This document shows positions 15,627 to 23,878 of a DNA stretch of 64,000 bases, one piece after another. Both the position numbers and the translations under genes were made by a program. Position 1 is the stretch's first letter, and the number at the start of each line of letters is the position of its first letter. The notes under the pieces were generated by a model. It saw nothing but the letters and a program-made list of their open reading frames with translations. It did not search any database and had not been told where the DNA came from. Origin of the DNA: Oscillospiraceae bacterium (lineage in GTDB: Bacteria; Bacillota; Clostridia; Oscillospirales; Oscillospiraceae); assembly GCA_017458825.1 (NCBI GenBank), contig JAFSZX010000004.1:37156-101155 (forward strand). The letters are read 5' to 3'.

Positions 15627-17045
15627 TCATACCCTCATCTCACCAATGGCATGGATGTATTGCTTCCTCCGCGCCGCCACCGTGGCGGCGATCGCCAGGA
15701 TAACGGCGTATCGCGCCGCGGGCAGGGAGAAAAAGACCATAGACAAAAGGCACAGCCCGATCACACCGGCGGACAGCGCCGTGGCGTATTTCCAATCGAA
15801 GATCCGCTCCCGCTCCAAACGGCGGGAGATGCGGTAATGGGTAAAGGCCAGCACGATGTAGGACAGCAATGTGGTGTATCCGGCGGCAACGTAGCCGTAG
15901 GCGTTGATGCACACGTAGTTGAGCACCACGTTGGTCAGCGCCGCAACAAGGGTGGCGGACATAATGTGTACCGGCTTCTTATGGAAGAATGCCACGTTGG
16001 AGAACAGATCATACATCACGTGCATGAACGTACCGGCGGCGGCGGCGGGGATCACGTAGGCGGCGCCGCGATACGCCTCCGTTCCCATCACGGCGATGAT
16101 TTCAGGGGAGAGGAAAGCGATCGCCGCACAGAACAGCCCCACCAGCTCCAGAAGCGGGCGGGTCAGCTTGTCAACGGCGGAAAACTGCCGGCTGCCCAGT
16201 TTTTCATAGACGAACGGCACCACAGACACGCACAGCGCCTGCCACAGCAAGGCGCCCACGGTGGAGATCACCGCCGCCAGAGAGTAGATCCCCGTCTGAT
16301 CGTCGCCCAGCATGGCGCCGATCATGATCTTATCGGTCCCTGTCAGCAGGGCAAAGCCGAAGTAATGGGGGATAAGGGGCAGGGCGAACAGCAGCGTTTT
16401 TTTCCACAGCGCGCCGTCCACGAACCGTTTGCCCCGCCGGAGAATGTTCAGATAGATCACCAGCGAAACGGACAGATTCACCGCGGCGGCGCTGATAAGG
16501 CGCACCATGGCCAGATTGCAGTGGCTGTTGGCTTTGAACCATACCACGGCGAGCACGGAAACCAGTTGGGCAAAAACCGCCGTTCCCACGCTGACCAGAA
16601 AGGTGGAGCGCCAGACGTACTCATACCGCTGTTTATACGTCCAGAACGTCATGGCGGGCTGGAGGATGCAGGTGGCGATCATCAGCAGGATCAGCGAAAA
16701 GGGGATCTTGACGATGCCGTAGAGCGGGCGCCATAAGAGCGCGATCACAGCAAACGAAACGGCGGACGCCGCCATCACCTCTCCCAGCATCACGGAGAGA
16801 AACCGCCAGCGGTTATCCTTGTGCTCATATAGGCCCACGCTCAAAATGCCCGGCCGCGACAGCGTCAGCGTAGCAATGACGGATACGATGAGATACACGG
16901 AATTGTACTTGGAGATAAGACCGTATTCCGCGGTGGACAGCAATCGGGTAAATACAGGCGTGGTGATATAGTTGATGCCGCTGGTGAGGAACGAGGCGAT
17001 CCCCAGAAAGAAAGTGGCTTTTACGTTTTCACTGTACTGTTTCAT
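15627..17045 (-). CDS. Oligosaccharide flippase, Wzx / polysaccharide-transport family
   Basis: A 472-residue membrane protein with about 12-14 hydrophobic segments of the MOP/MATE-type polysaccharide exporter family. The N terminus (KATFFLGIASFLTSGINYIT then TPVFTRLLSTAEYGLISKY) is typical of Wzx. It should flip lipid-linked repeat units across the membrane. ATG 17045 follows GGGAGAACG; the longer frame upstream overlaps the polymerase gene and is not hydrophobic. Its presence with a polymerase and an initiating transferase marks a Wzx/Wzy-dependent pathway. Confidence 0.88.
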   Translation of the reverse strand: MKQYSENVKATFFLGIASFLTSGINYITTPVFTRLLSTAEYGLISKYNSVYLIVSVIATLTLSRPGILSVGLYEHKDNRWRFLSVMLGEVMAASAVSFAVIALLWRPLYGIVKIPFSLILLMIATCILQPAMTFWTYKQRYEYVWRSTFLVSVGTAVFAQLVSVLAVVWFKANSHCNLAMVRLISAAAVNLSVSLVIYLNILRRGKRFVDGALWKKTLLFALPLIPHYFGFALLTGTDKIMIGAMLGDDQTGIYSLAAVISTVGALLWQALCVSVVPFVYEKLGSRQFSAVDKLTRPLLELVGLFCAAIAFLSPEIIAVMGTEAYRGAAYVIPAAAAGTFMHVMYDLFSNVAFFHKKPVHIMSATLVAALTNVVLNYVCINAYGYVAAGYTTLLSYIVLAFTHYRISRRLERERIFDWKYATALSAGVIGLCLLSMVFFSLPAARYAVILAIAATVAARRKQYIHAIGEMRV

Positions 17046-17083
17046 ATCGTTCTCCCGCTCTCCGCCTGCCGCGGCGCGCCCCG

Positions 17084-18439
17084 TCACGAGGGGACGGCGC
17101 GCTGATTCCCGTCTGCCGGACGGACGGTGAAAACAGGTGCCGGACACAGCGCCTGTTCCTGTTCATAGCAATCGCTCACCAAAATCATGGCGAAGCTGTA
17201 AAAGCAGAAATAGTTCTGATGGTAAAAGGCGGGATCCAGGAAATTGACCAGGAAGAAGAAAAGCTGCATACCGGTCCCCACCAGATTGAAGAGTTTCAAC
17301 GCCTGGAACGATTCGCCCTCCTGCCAGATCAGTCTTCGCAGTTGAGACAGCGACAGTCCCAGCAGGCGCAAAATGGGAAAAGAGAGGAGAACGAATCCCA
17401 CCACGCCGGTTTCGCACAGGAACTGCAAATAGGAATTATGCACCTCGTGGGCGTAGGGGTTGCGTGTGATGAACTGTTCCCATCCGATCCCCAGCAGGGG
17501 ATGCTCCCGAAAGAGCTCCCAGGCGGTGGCCCACAGGGTCGTTCTGCCGCCGGACATTTCGCTTTGGGTGGCGCTCTTGGTGGTGATCTCCGTAAACAGC
17601 TTCACGAAGCGATCCAGCAGTCCCACCTGCAAGCACACAAAGCCTGCCAGCACCACAAGGGCGGCGACGGCGGACAACAGCCCGAATTTTCGGGTGAAAT
17701 CCCGCTCATGGCGCGGATTCATCAAAAGCAGGAAGAGGAACGCCAGCGTCAGCACGATCATCAGCACTTCCGTCCGCCGGTTCTCCGCCAGCATAGCGGC
17801 GAAGAAGATCGCCAACTGTCCGCCGATCCACAGCTTCCGCCGTGTCTGTCCCCGCCGCACAAGGAAGAGAAACTCGCCGAAGAGGATCAGAATACCCACG
17901 GTGATCAGGTAATCCGCGTAGATGGCGGACGCGCCCACCGGCACGCCGTACCCGTCGTGCATCAGCCGTTCCGCCTCCTGCTGCGACACCTCCGACAGGT
18001 GAGGGAACACGTAGTTCCAGTAGAGGGAGGGGCGTATCTTCATCACGATCAGATACAGTGACAGGAGAAGGCTCGTCCCCTTGACGAGCCGAAACGCGGT
18101 GAAGATCTGCCTCCGGTCAGGCTTTGCCAGCAGGGCGTACAGCCAGAAGATCACCATGGAGATCGTCAGGGCAAAGGTAAGGCTGTTATAGTTGGAGCTG
18201 GGCAACAGGGAAAACACGGCGGCGGCGCCCACCAGCGCGGAGAACCACCACTTGATCTTCGTGCCGCTTATCACCACACCGAAGCACGCCAACTCCACGA
18301 TCAGCACGAGTCCCATCAGCGCGTATCCGTACAGATACCGAATGGCAAAATCGTTAAAGACCCAGAACCCGATGATAAACACGGTTACGCAAAGAAGCAA
18401 GTGGTTTTCACCCGAACCTGTTTTTTCCTTCAAACGCAT
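17084..18439 (-). CDS. O-antigen ligase / Wzy-type polymerase
   Basis: A 451-residue membrane protein with about ten to twelve hydrophobic segments and the Wzy_C signature in its large loop: REHPLLGIGWEQF, then HEVHNSYLQFLCETG. This family polymerises lipid-linked repeat units or ligates polymer to a carrier. ATG 18439 follows GAGGTGACGG; an earlier start would overlap licD. It starts seven bases after the licD copy 2 stop and lies 38 bases before the flippase. Confidence 0.85.
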   Translation of the reverse strand: MRLKEKTGSGENHLLLCVTVFIIGFWVFNDFAIRYLYGYALMGLVLIVELACFGVVISGTKIKWWFSALVGAAAVFSLLPSSNYNSLTFALTISMVIFWLYALLAKPDRRQIFTAFRLVKGTSLLLSLYLIVMKIRPSLYWNYVFPHLSEVSQQEAERLMHDGYGVPVGASAIYADYLITVGILILFGEFLFLVRRGQTRRKLWIGGQLAIFFAAMLAENRRTEVLMIVLTLAFLFLLLMNPRHERDFTRKFGLLSAVAALVVLAGFVCLQVGLLDRFVKLFTEITTKSATQSEMSGGRTTLWATAWELFREHPLLGIGWEQFITRNPYAHEVHNSYLQFLCETGVVGFVLLSFPILRLLGLSLSQLRRLIWQEGESFQALKLFNLVGTGMQLFFFLVNFLDPAFYHQNYFCFYSFAMILVSDCYEQEQALCPAPVFTVRPADGNQRAVPS

Positions 18440-18446
18440 GGAGCCG

Positions 18447-19247
18447 TCACCTCGCGAAAAACTTGTTGACAAAATACTCCCGTTCTTTTTGCAAGCTCAC
18501 CTCATGTGTCTGCGCGGGTTTATCCTGCAAAGGAACCATATAGTTCGGCCCGTAGGACGCCCGCAGTACGGTGTCATAGTCCTCATACACGTCGAACTGC
18601 CGTCCGGCGAAGGACACGGGGATAACGGCGTCCAGAACTCCGGCGGGCAGGATCATCTTCATTCCGCGGTTGGTGTCGTTAGAGCGGTGAACGTGCCGCC
18701 GCTTCCCGGGGAAGGCGGTCATAAACCGCCGCGCCAGATGCAGGCGGCACCGAAACGGCACGATCGCGGCGAGCGCCACGAGAACGCTCATTCCCAGCTT
18801 TCCCAGACGTCCGTGAACGCCGTGGCTGTTGGAGAGCGCCTGTTCTTCCTTTGTGCGTGTCAGGAGAATGAAAAACTGCGTCCCCCACAGTTTCAGCTTC
18901 CGCAGGAGAGGGACGTCGGTAATATAGTCATAAACGAAGAAATCGATCCAAACCACGGGCCGTCCGGTGCGCATCATCACCAGTTTGGGATAGCGGCTGT
19001 CCTCATCGAAGCGAACGTCGCCTGCGCAAAACGCCTCCCTCGCCAGCGGTACGAACCGGTCGAACTGATCCCGCGCGAAGGTAACGTCCGCGTCGTCGTC
19101 CCACGGGATGAACCCGTGCTCCCGCACGGCGCCCAGCATGGTGCCGCCGTGGAGCGAATAGCGTATGTGATTTTCTTTGCAAAACGCGTGGAGCCGTTCC
19201 AGCAGGATCAACAGCTCCTCGTGTACTTCCTTGAGTGTATCAGCCAT
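18447..19247 (-). CDS. LicD-family phosphotransferase, copy 2
   Basis: The 266-residue protein has the LicD block GGTMLGAVREHGFIPWDDD (34-52), with the acidic triad Asp50-Asp52-Asp54 positioned as in copy 1. The middle differs clearly from the other two copies and holds a hydrophobic stretch (LGMSVLVALAAIVPF, about 150-165) that may lie on the membrane. It probably transfers a second CDP-linked group, or acts on a different acceptor in the same repeat unit. Fifteen bases separate it from copy 3. Confidence 0.84.
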   Translation of the reverse strand: MADTLKEVHEELLILLERLHAFCKENHIRYSLHGGTMLGAVREHGFIPWDDDADVTFARDQFDRFVPLAREAFCAGDVRFDEDSRYPKLVMMRTGRPVVWIDFFVYDYITDVPLLRKLKLWGTQFFILLTRTKEEQALSNSHGVHGRLGKLGMSVLVALAAIVPFRCRLHLARRFMTAFPGKRRHVHRSNDTNRGMKMILPAGVLDAVIPVSFAGRQFDVYEDYDTVLRASYGPNYMVPLQDKPAQTHEVSLQKEREYFVNKFFAR

Positions 19248-19262
19248 ACGATTGTGTTTCCC

Positions 19263-20012
19263 TCATACCAGATGCATGGGAACGCGCTCCTCCTCAGGCG
19301 GCAGACGCATATAATCCCCAAATTGTTTGACCAGGTATTCCTCATAATGCGAAATAATGAGAAACTCCTTACCTGCAAAGGCGTGCGGTTCATAGCCATC
19401 CATCAGCTCACGGCTGTAACGGTAGCCGATCAGCTTAAACTTATCGTCATAGATCGCCAGCTCACGCCGCGGCTTTTTACTGCCCAGCCGTGAGATCCGG
19501 TCATAGGCGGCGAACAGTTTTTTCTTATCGAAAAACCGCCCGAGCCAATCCGTACAGCGGATACACACGGAATAAAAGAGCGAATACTTCCGCTGTATCT
19601 CGTTTTCCCTCAACATCCCCTGCAATACTTTCAAGCGCAGTAACTGCCACCGGTACACCGCCGCGGAGCGCGGGACGGGATCGAGGACGAACAGGTCGAT
19701 GGAGGGCACGAATCCCTTCTCTTTATGCTGTGCGCGTACCCGATAGACCCACTGATCCTGCTCCAGGATAAAACCCGGCGCGTCGTCGGCGCGTACGGCG
19801 TCAATAAACCGCTCATATTCCTCCCGGGAAAACATAATATCAAAATCATCGTCCCAGGGGATAAAACCGTTATGTCGTATAGCGCCCAGCAAAGAGCCGC
19901 CGGTCAGGCTATACGATATATTGTGTCGCTGACAAAACGCGTGGATCAGGCACATGAGCTGCAGCAGTTCCGCGTGAAGCTCCTGCAAACCGTAATCGGA
20001 TTCATTCGGCAT
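19263..20012 (-). CDS. LicD-family phosphotransferase, copy 3
   Basis: The 249-residue protein shows the family block GGSLLGAIRHNGFIPWDDD (38-56). It ends ISHYEEYLVKQFGDYMRLPP, the conserved C-terminal signature also seen in copy 1. The start at 20012 is the first ATG compatible with the fold; a longer frame would run back into the transketolase gene. AGGAGCG lies 13 bases upstream, rather far. A 76-base gap separates it from the transketolase pair. Confidence 0.84.
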   Translation of the reverse strand: MPNESDYGLQELHAELLQLMCLIHAFCQRHNISYSLTGGSLLGAIRHNGFIPWDDDFDIMFSREEYERFIDAVRADDAPGFILEQDQWVYRVRAQHKEKGFVPSIDLFVLDPVPRSAAVYRWQLLRLKVLQGMLRENEIQRKYSLFYSVCIRCTDWLGRFFDKKKLFAAYDRISRLGSKKPRRELAIYDDKFKLIGYRYSRELMDGYEPHAFAGKEFLIISHYEEYLVKQFGDYMRLPPEEERVPMHLV

Positions 20013-20088
20013 AGTGGCATCTGCGCTCCTGTTTGTATAGTGTAGATCGCCTGCGGGTGCGGCAGGTTTCATTTCACAGCGCGCCGTC

Positions 20089-21006
20089 TCAAACGGCGGC
20101 GAGGATCTTCCTGACGATGGTGTCGCGGTCGATCCCGTACTGCCGCCGCAGATACGCCTGACTTCCCACCGCACAGCCGTACTGATCCTCGATCCCCAGC
20201 CGCAGGAGCCGCGCCTTCTTTTCCCGCATCTCCGCCATGACCTCTGCCACGGCGCCGCCGAATCCGCCCACCACGTTGTGTTCCTCCACCGTGACCACCA
20301 GCTCAAACCTCCGGCTGACCGTCTCAATGGTCTCCCGGTCAATGGGCTTAATGGTGGGGAAGGTATACACGGCAGGCCGGAATCCCTGCTCCGTCAGCGT
20401 TTCGTAGGCGGCGGTCACCTCGTCAAAGATAGCGCCGGCAGAGAAGATGGCGACGCGCTCGCCGTTATGTACGCGGATGGCTTTCCCGATCTGGAAATTT
20501 TCAATGGCGGTATGGATCCTCTTCTCACCGCCCCGCCCCAGCCGCAGATAGGCGGTGCCTTTGTGCCGCGCCAGCGCCTTGGTACACTCCTCCGCCTCGG
20601 AAAGATCCGCCGGCGCCATCACCACCACGTCGGGCAGTGCCCGCAGTACGGCGAGATCCTCCGTCGCCTGATGGCTCATGCCCAGCGGCCCGTAGGCAAA
20701 ACCGCCGCCGATGCACACGATCTTCACGTTGGCGTGATGGTACGCGCAATCGTTGCGGATCTGCTCAAGACAGCGCAGTGTGGGGAAATTGCCGATGCTG
20801 TAGGTAAATACGGTCTTGCCGCTAAGGGCCATACCGGCGGCAAGGGCGGTCATGTTCTGCTCGGCGATACCGGCGTTGGTAAACTGATCGGGACACTGTT
20901 CCCAAAACGGTTTCAAAACGCCGAATCCGAGATCGCCGGTGACCACCTCGATCTCTTTATTCTCTTTTGCCAGCGCAACGAGCGTGCGCACAAACGTATC
21001 TCTCAT
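20089..21006 (-). CDS. Transketolase C-terminal subunit of the surface-polymer locus
   Basis: The 305-residue protein has the pyrimidine-binding and C-terminal transketolase domains, with the activating Glu in NAGIAEQNMTALAAG. It is clearly diverged from the housekeeping subunit at 3538-4509. Its start overlaps the N-terminal subunit stop (ATGA), so the two are translationally coupled. Placement inside the operon suggests it makes a ketose phosphate or a branched/extended sugar precursor for the polymer rather than serving central metabolism. Confidence 0.88.
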   Translation of the reverse strand: MRDTFVRTLVALAKENKEIEVVTGDLGFGVLKPFWEQCPDQFTNAGIAEQNMTALAAGMALSGKTVFTYSIGNFPTLRCLEQIRNDCAYHHANVKIVCIGGGFAYGPLGMSHQATEDLAVLRALPDVVVMAPADLSEAEECTKALARHKGTAYLRLGRGGEKRIHTAIENFQIGKAIRVHNGERVAIFSAGAIFDEVTAAYETLTEQGFRPAVYTFPTIKPIDRETIETVSRRFELVVTVEEHNVVGGFGGAVAEVMAEMREKKARLLRLGIEDQYGCAVGSQAYLRRQYGIDRDTIVRKILAAV

Positions 21007-22022
21007 GCCTTCTCCTCCGCCGCGGGATGCACGGCTTCACAACTGCCGACCGCCGCCTCCACCCGCCGCATGGGCTCCGGATAGCGCGGATGCCAGGTAC
21101 GGGAAAACGTGTGATCGTCGTTCGGGTCGTCCCCCACTTCAGGCCGCACGGGCGCGGGGACTCCGTGTGGCGTATAGGGATCGGTAACGCCGGACGGCTT
21201 CTGCCGGTGCAGCTCCGCCACAGCGCCGTCATATTCCCAGCCGTCGTGGGGGAAGCGGTAATGCCAGAGAATGTCGTTTTGCATAAAGGAAACGCCGTAT
21301 CCCTTCACGGTATGCGCGATGATGACCGTGGGTTTGCGGGTATCGTCGCGTTCCGCCTCCACCCGGGCAAAGGCGGCGTGGAGCGCCTCGTGATCGTTGC
21401 CGTTGATCTCCAGCACGTTCCAGCCGAAAGCGCGCCATTTAGCGCCCAGATCTTCCAGCTCCAGCGTATTTTCATTGAAATCCAGACTCTGCATGTGGTT
21501 GTGGTCTACGACGGCGACCAGATTATTCAGCCGGAAGTGGTTGGCAAAGAGCGCCGCCTCCCATACGGCCCCCTCGTCGCACTCTCCGTCGCCCAGCACC
21601 ACGAATACCCGGTGTGACGTGTCGCCGTCTTTTTTGGCGGCATACGCCATGCCGCAGGCAACGGACAGCCCGTGCCCCAGCGAGCCGGTGGAAAGATCCA
21701 CGCCCGGCAGGTAGTGCGATACGTGTCCGGAAAGGCGGCTGCCGTCCTGGTAGTGGGTCTTCAGTTCCTCCGTCGGGAAGAAGCCCACCTCCGCCAGCGC
21801 CGCGTAGATGCTTGCGCCGGCATGCCCTTTGGAGAGGATGAACCGATCCCGCTCCTGCCAATCCGGCTCCTCCGGGCGGTAGTGCATCACGTCGGCGTAT
21901 AACACCGCCACAATATCCGCCACGGATAGGATGGCGCCGATATGACTGCCGCCGGAAAGGTGTGTCATCTCCACGGCGTGCCGCCGGATCAGCCAGGCTA
22001 ATTGTTCACTGTTCCATTTCAT
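21003..22022 (-). CDS. Transketolase N-terminal subunit of the surface-polymer locus
   Basis: The 339-residue subunit carries the TPP motif starting GDGECDEGAVWEAALF and ending VVDHN, the conserved SKGHAGASIYAAL, and SGGSHIGA near the N terminus. Compared with the housekeeping copy it has about 60 extra residues at the C terminus (YTPHGVPAPVRPEVGDDPND onward), an extension I cannot assign. It couples to the C-terminal subunit by a four-base overlap. The preceding aldo/keto reductase ends nine bases away. Confidence 0.88.
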   Translation of the reverse strand: MKWNSEQLAWLIRRHAVEMTHLSGGSHIGAILSVADIVAVLYADVMHYRPEEPDWQERDRFILSKGHAGASIYAALAEVGFFPTEELKTHYQDGSRLSGHVSHYLPGVDLSTGSLGHGLSVACGMAYAAKKDGDTSHRVFVVLGDGECDEGAVWEAALFANHFRLNNLVAVVDHNHMQSLDFNENTLELEDLGAKWRAFGWNVLEINGNDHEALHAAFARVEAERDDTRKPTVIIAHTVKGYGVSFMQNDILWHYRFPHDGWEYDGAVAELHRQKPSGVTDPYTPHGVPAPVRPEVGDDPNDDHTFSRTWHPRYPEPMRRVEAAVGSCEAVHPAAEEKA

Positions 22023-22031
22023 TGCGTTACC

Positions 22032-22970
22032 TCAATCACGGGATATGTTGTCGAGTATTGCCAGTTCTTCCGGGGAAAGCCGCCAATCCGTGCCCTCTGT
22101 GTTGGAAACGACCTGATCGGGCCGCTTTGCCCCTACCAACACCACAGACTGCGCCAGCCAATCGAGAATAAAGCGGATCGCCACGGCACTCACGGGTTTT
22201 CCCCGTTCCTGTGCGATCGGTCGCATCGCCTCTACGATGGAGAGGTTTTTCAGCAGTTTATCCCCGTGGAAATTCACGTAGATTTCTCTGCTGCGTCGGT
22301 CATTTTGCGCAAAGACGGCGTCTTTGCCGTATTTACCGGTCAGCACGCCCTGTCCCAGACTGCCCCAGGTCAGAGGCGTCATGGAAAAATCATCGCGCAG
22401 TGACTTCAATTCCTCCTCGTTTTTCCGGCAGGCAAGGCTGTACTCACCCTGTACGCTGACGATCCTGCCGGCAAACGGCGAAAGCTCCGGGTGATCCTCC
22501 TTGTGGATGTTGGAAAGTCCGTAGTAACGGATCTTCCCCTCCTGCTTGAGCGCCTCCAGCGTGTCGATCACCTGTGAAAGCGGCGTCACGCCGTCCCGAT
22601 AGTGGACTTGATAGAGGTCGATATAGTCGGTGTTCAGATTTCGTAACGACTGCTCCAGCGCCTGGCGGATATAAGCGGGACTGTTGTCGTAAAACGTGGG
22701 GCCGTTTCCCGCCCGAACGCCGAACTTATCGGCGATGACCACGTCCTTGCGGCGCTGACCCAGCGCCTTGCCCAGCGTCCGCTCACTCTGTCCCAATCCG
22801 TAGGTGTCGGCGGTGTCGAATATGGTGACGCCGCGGTCCAGCGCGGTATGCACCGCCTCCACCAGCTCCCGTTCCTGCACGTCGCCCCAGCCGTAGCCGC
22901 CCATGGGGCAGCCGCCCATGCACAGTCTGGACACGGTAAGATCTGAATTTTTTAAGGTCACGTATTCCAT
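22032..22970 (-). CDS. Aldo/keto reductase
   Basis: The 312-residue TIM-barrel NADPH reductase has the catalytic tetrad visible as Asp52 and Tyr57 (FDTADTYG), Lys82 (IADKFG) and His123 (YQVHYRD). The family reduces carbonyls on sugars and other aldehydes or ketones. It lies between the initiating transferase and the transketolase pair in the same operon, so a role in reducing the transketolase product to a polyol phosphate, or finishing a deoxysugar, is attractive but inferred. Confidence 0.87.
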   Translation of the reverse strand: MEYVTLKNSDLTVSRLCMGGCPMGGYGWGDVQERELVEAVHTALDRGVTIFDTADTYGLGQSERTLGKALGQRRKDVVIADKFGVRAGNGPTFYDNSPAYIRQALEQSLRNLNTDYIDLYQVHYRDGVTPLSQVIDTLEALKQEGKIRYYGLSNIHKEDHPELSPFAGRIVSVQGEYSLACRKNEEELKSLRDDFSMTPLTWGSLGQGVLTGKYGKDAVFAQNDRRSREIYVNFHGDKLLKNLSIVEAMRPIAQERGKPVSAVAIRFILDWLAQSVVLVGAKRPDQVVSNTEGTDWRLSPEELAILDNISRD

Positions 22971-22994
22971 GTGTAACGCTCCGATAACGCTTTT

Positions 22995-23663
22995 TTACCG
23001 ATGTTCTTTTCTCACGATGAATCCGAACGCCTTTTCCAGCACCTTGGCAACGGTTTTGAAGAAGATGCGGCAATCCGTCCCGAAGCTGACGGTTTCGGCG
23101 TATTGCAGCCGCAGTTCGTTTTTTCGCTTCAACACGTATCGTTCGTACATCTCGTCCGCGTTGCCGTCGCCCACGATCTCATCAAGATTGATAAACTCCA
23201 TGGAGCTGTAATCGGTCACGCCGGGTCGCACTTCCAGTATATTCCGCTCCGCGCCCTCATATTGTCCGGTATATTGCAGCAGCTCCGGGCGCGGCCCGAT
23301 AAAGCTCATGGTGCCCAGCACGATGTTGAGGAGATTGGCGGTTTCATCCAGCTTGGTTTTGCGCAAAAACTCCCCCACCCGTGTGATGCGCGGATCGTGC
23401 ATGGCGGTAGTGCCGCCGCCGATCTGATCGGCGTTTTTTACCATGGTGCGGAACTTGAAGATCCGAAACGGCTTGCCCCGATAGCCGCCCCGCAGGGGCC
23501 GGTAGAAAACAGGCGCGCCGTCCTCCAGCAAAATGGCGGTGCCGATCACCAGATACAGCGGCAGGGCGAGCAGCAGAAAAGGGATCGCCGCGACCAGATC
23601 GATGAATCGTTTGACCGCGCGGTTATATACGCCGTCATAAGCGTGTCTTGTTGTCTGTGACAT
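22995..23663 (-). CDS. Initiating phosphoglycosyl transferase (bacterial sugar transferase family)
   Basis: The 222-residue protein is a small monotopic phosphoglycosyl transferase of the PglC/WcaJ-core type. One hydrophobic re-entrant segment (FIDLVAAIPFLLLALPLYLV) is followed by the family motifs FRIFKFRTM, LRKTKLDE, NIVLGTMSFIGPRPEL and RPGVTDYSS. It transfers a sugar-1-phosphate from a UDP-sugar to undecaprenyl phosphate to start the repeat unit. ATG 23663 is preceded by AGGGGATCAC. It is the first gene after the promoter at 23750-23778. Confidence 0.9.
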   Translation of the reverse strand: MSQTTRHAYDGVYNRAVKRFIDLVAAIPFLLLALPLYLVIGTAILLEDGAPVFYRPLRGGYRGKPFRIFKFRTMVKNADQIGGGTTAMHDPRITRVGEFLRKTKLDETANLLNIVLGTMSFIGPRPELLQYTGQYEGAERNILEVRPGVTDYSSMEFINLDEIVGDGNADEMYERYVLKRKNELRLQYAETVSFGTDCRIFFKTVAKVLEKAFGFIVRKEHR

Positions 23664-23702
23664 GTGTGATCCCCTGCTTTTTTCCGTGTTGCCGTCCGCC
23701 CG

Positions 23703-23778
23703 GCGCCGGAGGAGATCCGGCGCGGGGCGACGATACGGCATGATAGTAGAGTATATCCCAATTTCAGGAAAAATGCAA
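23703..23778 (-). promoter_or_regulatory. Promoter and leader of the surface-polymer operon
   Basis: TTGCAT (23778-23773), 17 bases, TATACT (23755-23750) form a strong sigma-A promoter. The roughly 80-base leader contains a GC hairpin (GCGCCGGA/TCCGGCGC, 23703-23723) before the sugar-transferase start. From here about 12.4 kb of tightly packed minus-strand genes run to 11254 with no clear internal terminator. Confidence 0.75.
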
Positions 23779-23829
23779 TCTTCTTTTCGCCTCTTATTGC
23801 CGTTTTTTGGGCGCTCCTGCCGTAATAAG

Positions 23830-23874
23830 GCGCCAGACGCGGCGCGGTATCATACCGCACCGCCGCCTGGCGTC
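23830..23874 (-). terminator. Hairpin after the Wzz-like gene
   Basis: A long GC stem, GCCAGACGCGGCGCGGTA (23832-23849) against 23853-23871 with small mismatches, follows the Wzz-like stop codon. The minus-strand T-run is weak (CTTATTA), so it may terminate partially. Confidence 0.5.
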
Positions 23875-23878
23875 TTGT

